Shown here in pieces: positions 9,563 through 19,356 of a stretch of 55,419 nucleotides of DNA. Every line of letters starts with the position of its first letter. Positions within the stretch are counted from its first letter, which is position 1. The position numbers were made by a program, and so were the translations under genes. The notes under the pieces were generated by a model, which did not search any database, had not been told where the DNA came from, and saw only the letters and a list, made by a program, of their open reading frames with translations. Source of the stretch: Bacillus tequilensis KCTC 13622 (lineage in GTDB: Bacteria; Bacillota; Bacilli; Bacillales; Bacillaceae); NCBI RefSeq assembly GCF_000507145.1, contig NZ_AYTO01000006.1, positions 1 to 55,419 on the forward strand. Reading direction: 5' to 3'.

Positions 9563-9847
9563 TTATTTAAGGTTTTGAAGCTGGTTTTGGATTTCGCTGA
9601 TGATTTGCTCAGCGCCTTCTTTACTAAGAACCAATTTACCGCCTGCAAGTTTAAGGTTATCATCAGAAACTTCACCAGTTACTTGGCAAGTCATGTTTGG
9701 TTTATATTTTTTAAGGATGATTTTTTCATCATCAACATAAATTTCAAGAGCGTCTTTTTCTGCGATTCCAAGAGTACGACGCAGTTCGATAGGAATAACT
9801 ACACGTCCTAATTCATCAACTTTACGTACAATACCAGTAGATTTCAT
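9563..9847 (-). CDS. abrB: AbrB transition-state regulator
   Basis: AbrB is the global repressor of post-exponential genes (sporulation, competence, antibiotics, biofilm); Spo0A~P turns it off. The 94-residue protein has the N-terminal swapped-hairpin DNA-binding domain (GIVRKVDELGRVVIPIELRR, residues ~5-24) and a short C-terminal multimerisation domain. GGAGGAG stands 7 nt before the ATG at 9847. The 168 entry I remember adds two residues (MF-) at the start; here the codon before MKST is TTT and the one before that is ATA, so the shorter start is favoured. It is the only minus-strand protein gene in the window. Confidence 0.97.
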   Translation of the reverse strand: MKSTGIVRKVDELGRVVIPIELRRTLGIAEKDALEIYVDDEKIILKKYKPNMTCQVTGEVSDDNLKLAGGKLVLSKEGAEQIISEIQNQLQNLK

Positions 9848-9883
9848 AAATATTCTCCTCCCGAGAGATAATTATTTGTTTAC

Positions 9884-9913
9884 ATTATATTTTTCTTCGT
9901 CATTATTCGACAA
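9884..9913 (-). promoter_or_regulatory. abrB promoter P2 with Spo0A boxes
   Basis: On the minus strand, TTGTCG (9908-9913), an 18-bp spacer and TATAAT (9884-9889) form the downstream abrB promoter. Two 0A boxes overlap it: TGTCGAA (9906-9912) and TGACGAA (9896-9902), 10 bp apart on one helix face. Both match TGNCGAA exactly, consistent with the known Spo0A~P repression. Confidence 0.88.
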
Positions 9914-9928
9914 AATCCTTACCTTCAT

Positions 9929-9957
9929 AGCATAACAAGGTTTCCAATAATCGTCAA
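9929..9957 (-). promoter_or_regulatory. abrB promoter P1
   Basis: TTGACG (9952-9957 on the minus strand), a 17-bp spacer and TATGCT (9929-9934) form a second, upstream promoter about 45 bp before P2. Tandem P1/P2 promoters are known for abrB. Confidence 0.7.
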
Positions 9958-9959
9958 TC

Positions 9960-10200
9960 CTTTTGTTTACTATTGATTGTAAGAATTAGTTCTAATAGTC
10001 AGTAATGCCTCGAAAATTACCGGAATAACAGCATTTTATAAATTTTTAATATAGCTATTATCCTACTAAATTTCCTTTTAAATCAAGACTTTCGAACCAA
10101 GGTTTTTTATTTCATTTGATTATATACGACAAAATTCGACACGAACAGACTTTTTTTATTTTCATTAAAGATTTTTAATTTTAATTATTCTTTTTCAGGG
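9960..10200. other. AT-rich abrB-metS intergenic stretch
   Basis: About 240 bp with no credible ORF. It is very AT-rich, with A/T runs typical of AbrB-bound or curved DNA. It also contains a distal TTCGACA (10135-10141), an exact 0A box read on the minus strand, beside ACGACAAAA at 10126-10134. Confidence 0.5.
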
Positions 10201-10215
10201 CATACGTATATATTC

Positions 10216-10243
10216 TTGATCTTAAAGGCTAAGATGGTATCAT
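10216..10243 (+). promoter_or_regulatory. Candidate sigma-A promoter of metS
   Basis: TTGATC (10216-10221), a 16-bp spacer and TATCAT (10238-10243) lie about 105 bp before the metS start. They would give a leader of roughly 100 nt. Confidence 0.6.
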
Positions 10244-10295
10244 AGATAAAGGAGAATTCTAAATAATAGTCATATATGATTTTGCACTTATCGCC

Positions 10296-10323
10296 GCTCT
10301 CGTCCTTTGGGCGGGAGCTTTTT
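10296..10323 (+). terminator. Intrinsic terminator in the metS leader
   Basis: GCTCTCGTC pairs with GGCGGGAGC (9 bp, with G-U pairs) around CTTTG, followed by five T, just before the metS ribosome binding site. Its place after the promoter suggests attenuation, but no T-box sequence or other known sensor is visible in the short leader. Confidence 0.7.
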
Positions 10324-10333
10324 GACATTCTGA

Positions 10334-12343
<2,010 letters not shown>

Positions 12344-12350
12344 TGACAAA

Positions 12351-12392
12351 CAAAAGGTGTTTCACGTGTAACAATTCGTCGAACACCTTTTG
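12351..12392 (+). terminator. Weak hairpin after metS
   Basis: CAAAAGGTGTT pairs perfectly with AACACCTTTTG around a 20-nt loop. No T tract follows beyond the stem, so it may act as a partial terminator or a processing and stability element between metS and yabD. Confidence 0.45.
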
Positions 12393-12421
12393 TGTTTCGA
12401 CAAGAAAGGAGTTTTTTACTG

Positions 12422-13189
12422 ATGTTGTTTGATACACACGCACATTTAAATGCAGAACAATATGATACAGATCTTGAAGAGGTGATAGAACGTGCAAAAG
12501 CTGAAAAAGTAGAACGGATTGTTGTAGTTGGCTTTGACCGTCCGACCATTACCCGTGCGATGGAAATGATTGAGGAATATGATTTTATTTATGCAGCCAT
12601 CGGCTGGCACCCTGTTGACGCGATTGATATGACAGATGAAGATTTAGCCTGGATTAAAGAGCTTTCTGCTCATGAAAAAGTGGTAGCTATAGGGGAAATG
12701 GGACTGGATTATCATTGGGATAAATCACCTAAAGATGTTCAAAAAGAGGTGTTCAGAAAACAAATCGCCTTAGCAAAAGAGGTCAATCTGCCCATTATCA
12801 TTCATAACCGTGACGCAACGGAGGATGTCGTGACGATTTTGAAAGAGGAAGGCGCGGAAGCTGTGGGCGGCATCATGCACTGCTTTACAGGAAGCGCCGA
12901 AGTCGCAAGAGAATGCATGAAAATGAATTTTTATTTATCATTTGGGGGACCGGTGACATTCAAAAATGCGAAGAAGCCAAAGGAAGTTGTAAAGGAAATA
13001 CCGAATGACCGTTTGCTGATTGAAACGGACTGCCCGTTTCTCACACCTCACCCTTTCCGCGGGAAAAGAAATGAACCAAGCTATGTGAAATATGTGGCGG
13101 AGCAAATCGCAGAATTAAAAGAGATGACCTTTGAAGAGATTGCGTCAATCACGACTGAAAATGCCAAAAGACTTTTCCGTATAAACTGA
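12422..13189 (+). CDS. yabD: YabD, TatD-family metal-dependent hydrolase/DNase
   Basis: The 255-residue protein is a TatD-type TIM-barrel metallohydrolase. Metal ligands are visible: HAH in FDTHAHLN near residue 6, E93 region in IGEMGLDYHW, histidines in IIHNRD and MHCFTG, and aspartate in IETDCPFLTP. Family members have 3'-5' DNA exonuclease activity; the role in Bacillus is not settled. AGGAGT at 12407-12412 supports ATG 12422, rather than a longer frame that begins within the upstream hairpin. It follows metS, a very common arrangement in Firmicutes. Confidence 0.9.
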   Translation: MLFDTHAHLNAEQYDTDLEEVIERAKAEKVERIVVVGFDRPTITRAMEMIEEYDFIYAAIGWHPVDAIDMTDEDLAWIKELSAHEKVVAIGEMGLDYHWDKSPKDVQKEVFRKQIALAKEVNLPIIIHNRDATEDVVTILKEEGAEAVGGIMHCFTGSAEVARECMKMNFYLSFGGPVTFKNAKKPKEVVKEIPNDRLLIETDCPFLTPHPFRGKRNEPSYVKYVAEQIAELKEMTFEEIASITTENAKRLFRIN

Positions 13190-13193
13190 CAAA

Positions 13194-13240
13194 AAACGCT
13201 AGCGGGTTTTGTAAGAGCTTGTCCCTTGCGGTGTTTTTCT
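13194..13240 (+). terminator. Imperfect hairpin after yabD
   Basis: AAAAAACGCTAGCGGG and CCCTTGCGGTGTTTTT can pair imperfectly, ending in a T run. This is the only terminator-like structure between yabD and yabE. Confidence 0.35.
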
Positions 13241-13366
13241 ATAAAAGTTCTACATGCTTTCTTCTCCTCATAGGATAGGTTTGTCGACAAGTCTTTCTTT
13301 CGTTTCTCGGTGTATTTCAGGATAATGAAGAAGACACTGAGCTTTTGGGAGAAAGAGAAGGGAGGG

Positions 13367-13395
13367 TTGACAGCCTTTTAGATACTCTATATAAT
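13367..13395 (+). promoter_or_regulatory. Consensus sigma-A promoter of yabE
   Basis: TTGACA (13367-13372), a 17-bp spacer and TATAAT (13390-13395) match consensus perfectly. The predicted start (~13402) lies downstream of the TTG at 13345 that opens the longest yabE frame, which argues that the long N-terminus is not made from this promoter. Confidence 0.85.
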
Positions 13396-13434
13396 CTCTC
13401 CGAGGAGAAGGAGGCGTTTTTCATCATACAAAAA

Positions 13435-14658
13435 ATGAAAAAGCTGTTTTCCGTAAAGCTTAGCAAAAGCAAAGTCATTTTGGTTGCTGCTTGTTTGCTT
13501 TTGGCAGGAAGCGGGACTGCGTACGCGGCTCATGAGCTGACGAAACAATCAGTCTCAGTTTCTATCAATGGCGAAAAGAAACATATACGCACACACGCAA
13601 AAACAGTCGGTGATCTTTTGGAGACGCTTGATATAAAGACAAGAGACGAAGATAAGGTCACACCTGCTAAACAGACAGAGATAACAGCAGATATGGACGT
13701 TGTGTATAAGGCTGCAAAACCTGTGAAGCTTACAATAAACGGGGAAGAAAAGACATTATGGTCAACAGCAAAAACGGTCGGTGCATTACTGGACGAACAA
13801 GATGTTGATGTGAAAGAACACGATCAAATTGATCCCGCAATAGATACAGATATTTCGAAAGACATGAAGATTAACATCGAACCCGCATTCCAGGTGACTG
13901 TGAATGATGGAGGAAAACCGAAGAAGATCTGGACGACTTCGACTACGGTCGCTGACTTTTTAAAACAGCAAAAGATGAACATAAAAGACGAAGATAAAAT
14001 CAAGCCTGCGTTAGATGCGAAGCTGACGAAAGGAAAGGCTGATATTACAATTACTCGTATCGAAAAGGTCACCGATGTAGTTGAAGAGAAAATCGCGTTC
14101 GATGTGAAAAAACAAGAAGACGCTTCTCTTGAAAAAGGGGAAGAAAAGGTCGTCCAAAAAGGAAAAGAAGGCAAGCTTAAAAAACATTTCGAGGTCGTTA
14201 AAGAAAACGGCAAAGAAGTGTCCAGAGAGCTTATAAAAGAAGAAACCGCTGAACAAAGCAAAGATAAGGTGATTGCTGTCGGCACAAAGCAATCAAGTCC
14301 AAATATCGAAAAGGTCAGTGCTTCCGGTGATTCAAAAACAGTTGTGTCCCGCAGCAATGAATCAACAGGCAAAGCCATGACTGTAGCATCCACAGCTTAT
14401 ACAGCAAGCTGCAGCGGATGTTCAGGACATACAGCCACAGGGGTCAACTTAAAAAATAATCCGAATGCGAAAGTTATCGCTGTAGATCCAAATGTCATTC
14501 CGCTAGGCTCCAAGGTCCACGTTGAAGGCTATGGATATGCGATTGCGGCAGATACTGGTTCAGCGATTAAAGGGAACAAAATAGACGTCTTTTTCCCGGA
14601 GAAATCATCGGCGTACCGATGGGGAAATAAAACAGTCAAAATTAAAATCTTAAATTAA
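13435..14658 (+). CDS. yabE: YabE, Rpf/Sps-like cell-wall protein (DUF348-G5-3D)
   Basis: YabE is a probable muralytic enzyme acting on peptidoglycan outside the membrane. From ATG 13435 the protein has 407 residues: a signal or anchor helix (~residues 10-30), three DUF348 repeats of ~55 residues, a G5 domain, a linker, and a C-terminal 3D domain with conserved aspartates in AADTGSAIKGNKIDVFF. Database entries use 437 residues, starting at TTG 13345; that codon lacks a good ribosome binding site and precedes a perfect promoter. AAGGAGG at 13409-13415 is about 20 nt from the ATG, so a rare start nearer to it is also possible. An antisense RNA opposes the gene. Confidence 0.88.
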   Translation: MKKLFSVKLSKSKVILVAACLLLAGSGTAYAAHELTKQSVSVSINGEKKHIRTHAKTVGDLLETLDIKTRDEDKVTPAKQTEITADMDVVYKAAKPVKLTINGEEKTLWSTAKTVGALLDEQDVDVKEHDQIDPAIDTDISKDMKINIEPAFQVTVNDGGKPKKIWTTSTTVADFLKQQKMNIKDEDKIKPALDAKLTKGKADITITRIEKVTDVVEEKIAFDVKKQEDASLEKGEEKVVQKGKEGKLKKHFEVVKENGKEVSRELIKEETAEQSKDKVIAVGTKQSSPNIEKVSASGDSKTVVSRSNESTGKAMTVASTAYTASCSGCSGHTATGVNLKNNPNAKVIAVDPNVIPLGSKVHVEGYGYAIAADTGSAIKGNKIDVFFPEKSSAYRWGNKTVKIKILN

Positions 14659-14674
14659 TATATACTTATGTATT

Positions 14675-14702
14675 CAGAGGGTTTTGCGCCCTCTGTTTTT
14701 TT
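14675..14702 (+). terminator. Terminator of yabE
   Basis: CAGAGGG / CCCTCTG with loop TTTTGCG is followed by seven T. The hairpin also contains the -35 element of the next promoter. Confidence 0.9.
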
Positions 14703-14711
14703 CGTTATAAT
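14684..14711 (+). promoter_or_regulatory. Sigma-A promoter of rnmV, embedded in the yabE terminator
   Basis: TTGCGC (14684-14689) lies in the terminator loop and descending stem; after a 16-bp spacer comes a perfect TATAAT (14706-14711). It would drive rnmV-ksgA. Confidence 0.65.
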
Positions 14712-14737
14712 AGACAAAGTGTATTTTCTGCTTATTA

Positions 14738-14763
14738 GACGCTCGACATAAGAAAAAGTTTCA
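14738..14763 (-). promoter_or_regulatory. ECF (sigma-X/M) promoter for yabE antisense RNA
   Basis: On the minus strand TGAAAC (14758-14763), 16 bp, then CGTC (14738-14741). TGAAAC-N16-CGTC fits the sigma-X/sigma-M type. It lies between the rnmV promoter and the rnmV start and points back to yabE. Confidence 0.82.
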
Positions 14764-14802
14764 TAAATATACAAAAGTTTTTATTTTGTCTTGGAGGAAA
14801 TA

Positions 14803-16240
<1,438 letters not shown>

Positions 16241-16419
16241 CTTCAGCGTATCGACAAACCCTCGCATTCGTTGTCAAGGCTGCGCTTCAGTGCTCACGAA
16301 TTATAACATTCGCTGTGCTCCGATGCTCGCCTTTCCTAGACTTCAAGGGTTTTCAGTCACGCTGAAAGGACGAAAAAACGCTAAACCGCAACCACTTTAG
16401 CTTTTTTTCAACAATAGGA
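16241..16419. repeat. ~179-bp structured insert between 20-bp direct repeats
   Basis: This noncoding block lies between two copies of the ksgA end hairpin. Paired arms are visible from outside in: TTCAGCGT (16242-16249) with ACGCTGAA (16359-16366), AAACCCT (16256-16262) with AGGGTTT (16346-16352), then GTC-AAGGC with GCCTT...GAC, and CGAAT with ATTCG at the tip. Together they form a hairpin of about 125 nt. From memory it resembles the ~190-bp element noted as repeated about ten times in the B. subtilis 168 genome. It has no ORF with a ribosome binding site and no transposase. Confidence 0.7.
16380..16408 (+). terminator. Terminator inside the post-ksgA insert
   Basis: GCTAAA / TTTAGC with a 10-nt loop is followed by seven T and preceded by six A. 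It could stop transcripts in either direction. Confidence 0.6.
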
Positions 16420-16446
16420 AAGCCCTTTTCTAAAAGGGCTTTTTGT
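16420..16446 (+). terminator. ksgA terminator, distal copy with T tract (direct repeat copy 2)
   Basis: This is the second copy of the 20-bp repeat (16420-16439), here followed by TTTTTGTTTTG, so it is a functional intrinsic terminator. It probably marks the original ksgA 3' end before the insert arose. Confidence 0.85.
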
Positions 16447-16452
16447 TTTGCG

Positions 16453-16481
16453 CACCACATGGACTGCCGCTACATAGGCTA
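16453..16481 (+). promoter_or_regulatory. Candidate sigma-K promoter of yabG
   Basis: CATAGGCTA at 16473-16481 matches the sigma-K -10 pattern CATANNNTA exactly, and CACC at 16453-16456 offers the short AC-type -35 at suitable distance. yabG is known to be expressed late under sigma-K. The leader would be about 105 nt. Confidence 0.5.
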
Positions 16482-16500
16482 GAGAAGGACCTTTCATTCA

Positions 16501-16563
16501 ATGAGAAGAAAACTTGGACTCAGCGAAAAAAGGCGCTTTCTCAAGGCTCTTTCTCTTTCATGA
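16501..16563 (+). CDS. Possible 20-residue leader peptide upstream of yabG
   Basis: ATG 16501 opens 20 codons rich in arginine, lysine and leucine and ends at TGA 16561-16563, 31 bp before yabG. It lies within the predicted sigma-K transcript. The only ribosome-binding candidate, AAGGAC at 16486-16491, is somewhat far, at 9-10 nt. It may be chance. It resembles no peptide I know. Confidence 0.25.
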   Translation: MRRKLGLSEKRRFLKALSLS

Positions 16564-16594
16564 TGAGGCTTAGTCTATGTGTGGAGTGAGGAAC

Positions 16595-17467
16595 GTGCAA
16601 TTTCAAATAGGGGATATGGTAGTCAGAAAATCCTATCAAATGGATATTTTGTTTCGCATTATAGGAATAGAGCAAACAAGCAAAGGTAATTCAATTGCCA
16701 TTTTACATGGTGATGAAGTCAGGCTGATTGCTGATTCTGATTTTTCTGATCTGGTAGCAGTGAAAAAAGATGAGCAGATGTTGCGGAAAAAGAAAGAGGA
16801 GAGCAGAATGAACGAATCGCTCGAATTACTCCGCCAGGATTATAAGCTGCTCAGAGAAAAGCAGGAGTACTATGCGACAAGCCAATATCAGCATCAGGAG
16901 CATTATTTTCATATGCCGGGCAAGGTGCTTCATCTGGACGGCGATGAAGCGTATCTGAAAAAATGCCTGAATGTCTATAAAAAAATTGGAGTGCCGGTCT
17001 ACGGCATTCATTGTCATGAAAAGAAAATGTCTGTTTCTATTGAAGAATTGCTCGACAAATATCGACCTGACATTCTGGTGATAACAGGGCATGATGCGTA
17101 CTCAAAGCAAAAGGGCGGCATTGATGATTTGAACGCATACAGACATTCAAAGCACTTTGTTGAAACGGTTCAAAACGCCCGAAAAAAGATCCCTCACTTA
17201 GATCAGCTTGTTATTTTTGCAGGGGCCTGCCAATCCCATTTTGAATCACTCATAAAAGCGGGAGCGAATTTCGCGAGTTCACCATCAAGGGTCAACATAC
17301 ATGCGCTTGATCCGGTTTATATCGTCGCGAAAATCAGTTTTACGCCGTTTATGGACCGAATCAATGTATGGGAAGTGCTTCGGAATACGCTGACAAGGGA
17401 GAAAGGGCTTGGAGGTATTGAAACAAGAGGAGTACTGAGAATTGGAATGCCTTATAAGTCCAATTAA
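16595..17467 (+). CDS. yabG: YabG, sporulation-specific coat protease
   Basis: YabG is a mother-cell cysteine protease that cleaves several coat proteins (for example SafA and SpoIVA) and prepares them for Tgl cross-linking. The 290-residue protein has candidate catalytic residues H166 in TGHDAYSK and C212 in FAGACQSHF. I chose GTG 16595, with GGAGTGAGG just upstream; an in-frame ATG at 16577 overlaps that site. The gene is monocistronic, with a sigma-K-like promoter in front and a terminator behind. Confidence 0.93.
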   Translation: MQFQIGDMVVRKSYQMDILFRIIGIEQTSKGNSIAILHGDEVRLIADSDFSDLVAVKKDEQMLRKKKEESRMNESLELLRQDYKLLREKQEYYATSQYQHQEHYFHMPGKVLHLDGDEAYLKKCLNVYKKIGVPVYGIHCHEKKMSVSIEELLDKYRPDILVITGHDAYSKQKGGIDDLNAYRHSKHFVETVQNARKKIPHLDQLVIFAGACQSHFESLIKAGANFASSPSRVNIHALDPVYIVAKISFTPFMDRINVWEVLRNTLTREKGLGGIETRGVLRIGMPYKSN

Positions 17468-17473
17468 CAGATG

Positions 17474-17506
17474 AAAACCTGCATAGGAGGTCTATGCGGG
17501 TTTTTT
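17474..17506 (+). terminator. Terminator of yabG
   Basis: AAAACCTGCATA pairs with TATGCGGGTTTT around a short loop and ends in six T. Confidence 0.9.
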
Positions 17507-17586
17507 ATTTTGCATAATGATACATAATTTACCGAAATTTGCGGAAAATATTTGAGGAATCATAGAATTTTGTCAAAATAATTTTA

Positions 17587-17616
17587 TTGACAATGTCTTA
17601 TTAACGTTGATATAAT
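17587..17616 (+). promoter_or_regulatory. Upstream veg promoter
   Basis: TTGACA (17587-17592), an 18-bp spacer and TATAAT (17611-17616): both hexamers are consensus. Tandem promoters are known for veg. Confidence 0.75.
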
Positions 17617-17627
17617 TTAAATTTTAT

Positions 17628-17656
17628 TTGACAAAATTGGGCTCATGTTGTACAAT
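17628..17656 (+). promoter_or_regulatory. Main veg promoter (Pveg)
   Basis: TTGACA (17628-17633), a 17-bp spacer and TACAAT (17651-17656) form the classic strong vegetative promoter of B. subtilis. The surroundings are AT-rich and could act as an UP-like element. Confidence 0.93.
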
Positions 17657-17677
17657 AAATGTAGTGAGGTGGATGCA

Positions 17678-17938
17678 ATGGCGAAGACGTTGTCCGATAT
17701 TAAAAGATCGCTTGATGGAAATTTAGGTAAAAGGCTGACGTTAAAAGCAAACGGTGGCCGCCGAAAAACGATTGAGCGTTCGGGCATTTTAGCTGAGACG
17801 TACCCTTCTGTTTTTGTGATACAACTAGATCAAGACGAGAACTCGTTTGAAAGAGTTTCATACAGTTACGCTGATATTTTAACTGAGACTGTTGAGCTGA
17901 CATTTAATGATGACGCCGCAAGCTCAGTGGCATTTTAA
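17678..17938 (+). CDS. veg: Veg protein
   Basis: This 86-residue protein is recognised as Veg, one of the most strongly transcribed genes of vegetative cells. It has been reported to stimulate biofilm matrix genes by countering SinR; the mechanism is unclear. The protein is a compact beta-rich domain with a basic N-terminal half ([20 protein letters not shown]). I chose ATG 17678, with GAGGTGG at 17666-17672; an in-frame ATG at 17645 lies inside the promoter. Confidence 0.95.
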
Positions 17939-17941
17939 CGG

Positions 17942-17969
17942 GCAGTGAACCTTTTGTTTACTGCTTTTT
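17942..17969 (+). terminator. Terminator of veg
   Basis: GCAGTGAAC pairs with GTTTACTGC (one G-U) around a 5-nt loop, followed by TTTTT. Confidence 0.85.
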
Positions 17970-18098
17970 GTTTTGCCTTTTTTTGTTTCCAGCAATTTTT
18001 ACGTAAGTTTCTTCTGATTAAACAAAAGATAAAAACGGTCACATTTTATCGTGACGTGCACGAATGGCTATCACTTCTAAAAAAAGGGGTTGTTTCGT

Positions 18099-18284
18099 TT
18101 GGGCAGACGTCGTGGAGTTATGTCAGAAGAATTTAAATATGAGCTGGCTAAAGACCTTGGATTTTATGACACAGTCAAAAATGGCGGCTGGGGCGAAATT
18201 CGGGCACGCGATGCCGGTAACATGGTAAAGCGCGCCATTGAAATCGCTGAACAGCAAATGGCTCAGAATCAGAATAACCGATAA
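18099..18284 (+). CDS. sspF: SspF, small acid-soluble spore protein (alpha/beta-type relative)
   Basis: SspF is a 61-residue forespore protein of the small acid-soluble type that binds and protects spore DNA. The core [16 protein letters not shown] and the [23 protein letters not shown] segment are typical. Translation starts at TTG 18099, behind AAGGGG at 18084-18089. Sigma-G control is expected, but the upstream 130 bp shows no convincing sigma-G promoter; the best -10 is CATTTTA at 18041-18047, without a good -35. A terminator follows. Confidence 0.93.
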   Translation: MGRRRGVMSEEFKYELAKDLGFYDTVKNGGWGEIRARDAGNMVKRAIEIAEQQMAQNQNNR

Positions 18285-18291
18285 AGATGTG

Positions 18292-18322
18292 ACCCGGGGG
18301 ACATGCCGTTCCCCGGTTTTTT
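18292..18322 (+). terminator. Terminator of sspF
   Basis: CCGGGG / CCCCGG with flanking complementarity is followed by six T. Confidence 0.85.
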
Positions 18323-18363
18323 GTGTTAGATATAAATACATAATGGGCTGCAATATGGATATG

Positions 18364-18392
18364 TTCATCCTGTACTTCAAATGTGATACAAT
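18364..18392 (+). promoter_or_regulatory. Candidate sigma-A promoter of ispE
   Basis: TTCATC (18364-18369), a 17-bp spacer and TACAAT (18387-18392) with an extended TGA in front. Confidence 0.55.
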
Positions 18393-18431
18393 GTTCATAC
18401 TTATGTTTAGATGGAGAAGTAGGTGAAAGCT

Positions 18432-19301
18432 ATGCGTATTTTAGAAAAAGCGCCAGCCAAGATCAATCTGTCACTTGATGTCACCCGAAAACGCCCGGAT
18501 GGCTACCATGAAGTCGAAATGATCATGACGACGATTGATTTAGCGGATCGGATTGAATTAACGGAGCTGGCAGGGGATGAAGTGAGAGTTTCCTCCCACA
18601 ACCGTTTTGTGCCAGATGACCAAAGAAATTTAGCTTATCAGGCCGCCAAGCTGATCAAGGACAGATACAACGTGAAAAAGGGAGTTTCCATCATGATCAC
18701 AAAGGCGATTCCGGTGGCTGCCGGTCTTGCCGGCGGAAGCAGTGATGCTGCGGCGACGCTCAGAGGGCTGAACAGACTGTGGAATTTAAATCTTTCAGCA
18801 GAAACGCTTGCTGAGCTTGGAGCGGAAATTGGCTCTGACGTTTCATTTTGTGTCTATGGCGGAACTGCCCTTGCAACAGGACGCGGCGAGAAAATTAAAC
18901 ATATCGGTACACCTCCGCATTGCTGGGTTATTTTAGCCAAGCCGACAATCGGTGTTTCAACTGCTGAAGTGTACAGACAGCTGAAGGTGGATGATGTAGA
19001 GCATCCTGATGTTCATGGCATGATTGAGGCAATAGAGGAAAAGAGTTTTCAAAAGATGTGCAGCCGTTTAGGCAATGTGCTTGAATCTGTTACGCTTGAT
19101 ATGCATCCTGAAGTCGCGATGATCAAAAACCAGATGAAACGCTTTGGCGCAGATGCCGTATTAATGAGCGGGAGCGGCCCGACGGTGTTTGGGTTGGTTC
19201 AGTATGAATCGAAGGTGCAAAGAATTTATAACGGGTTAAGAGGCTTCTGCGATCAGGTTTATGCCGTAAGAATGATCGGCGAACAGAACGCGCTTGATTA
19301 A
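18432..19301 (+). CDS. ispE: 4-diphosphocytidyl-2-C-methyl-D-erythritol kinase
   Basis: IspE phosphorylates CDP-methylerythritol in the MEP pathway to isoprenoids. The 289-residue GHMP-family kinase has [12 protein letters not shown] near the N-terminus, the glycine-rich ATP loop [15 protein letters not shown] near residue 95, and the C-terminal [10 protein letters not shown] loop. I chose ATG 18432, behind AGGTG at 18421-18425; the GTG at 18423 overlaps that site. Its 3' end contains the purR promoter, so the two genes may be transcribed both together and apart. Confidence 0.95.
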   Translation: MRILEKAPAKINLSLDVTRKRPDGYHEVEMIMTTIDLADRIELTELAGDEVRVSSHNRFVPDDQRNLAYQAAKLIKDRYNVKKGVSIMITKAIPVAAGLAGGSSDAAATLRGLNRLWNLNLSAETLAELGAEIGSDVSFCVYGGTALATGRGEKIKHIGTPPHCWVILAKPTIGVSTAEVYRQLKVDDVEHPDVHGMIEAIEEKSFQKMCSRLGNVLESVTLDMHPEVAMIKNQMKRFGADAVLMSGSGPTVFGLVQYESKVQRIYNGLRGFCDQVYAVRMIGEQNALD

Positions 19302-19322
19302 ATCCGTATGTTAAGTTATATT
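19294..19322 (+). promoter_or_regulatory. purR promoter overlapping a PurBox
   Basis: TTGATT (19294-19299), a 17-bp spacer and TATATT (19317-19322). The -35 overlaps the last ispE codons and the spacer holds PurBox 1. Confidence 0.7.
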
Positions 19323-19343
19323 GATCTTAAAATATTCGGATTT
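19300..19343. promoter_or_regulatory. Inverted pair of PurBoxes (PurR operator)
   Basis: Forward PurBox at 19300-19312 (10 of 13 to AWWWCCGAACWWT) and reverse PurBox at 19331-19343 (12 of 13 on the minus strand) are separated by 18 bp. This is the arrangement known for PurR control regions and supports autoregulation. Confidence 0.75.
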
Positions 19344-19356
19344 TGGGGGTAAGTTC

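Larger units (their letters stand above)
13435..14731 (-). ncRNA. Antisense RNA to yabE (extent approximate)
   Basis: A minus-strand ECF-sigma promoter at 14738-14763 points into yabE, so the transcript would run antisense through the gene from about 14731. In B. subtilis a yabE antisense RNA made by sigma-X/sigma-M has been described and lowers yabE expression. The 3' end cannot be read from the sequence; the left boundary given here is only the yabE start. Confidence 0.6.

Noticed and set aside
13281..13290. Palindrome TTGTCGACAA upstream of yabE as a Spo0A or repressor site
   Set aside because: A single 10-bp palindrome with one mismatch to 0A boxes on each strand and no linked promoter; too weak to claim.
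13824..14393. 189-codon minus-strand ORF inside yabE, within the antisense RNA
   Set aside because: It mirrors yabE codon structure, is rich in S, F and T as reverse frames of lysine/glutamate-rich genes are, and has no ribosome binding site.
14791..14802. TTG start for rnmV
   Set aside because: The TTG is part of the TTGGAGG ribosome binding site of the ATG at 14803.
16241..16419. Insertion sequence after ksgA
   Set aside because: No transposase frame and no IS-type terminal repeats; it is better described as a small structured repeat.
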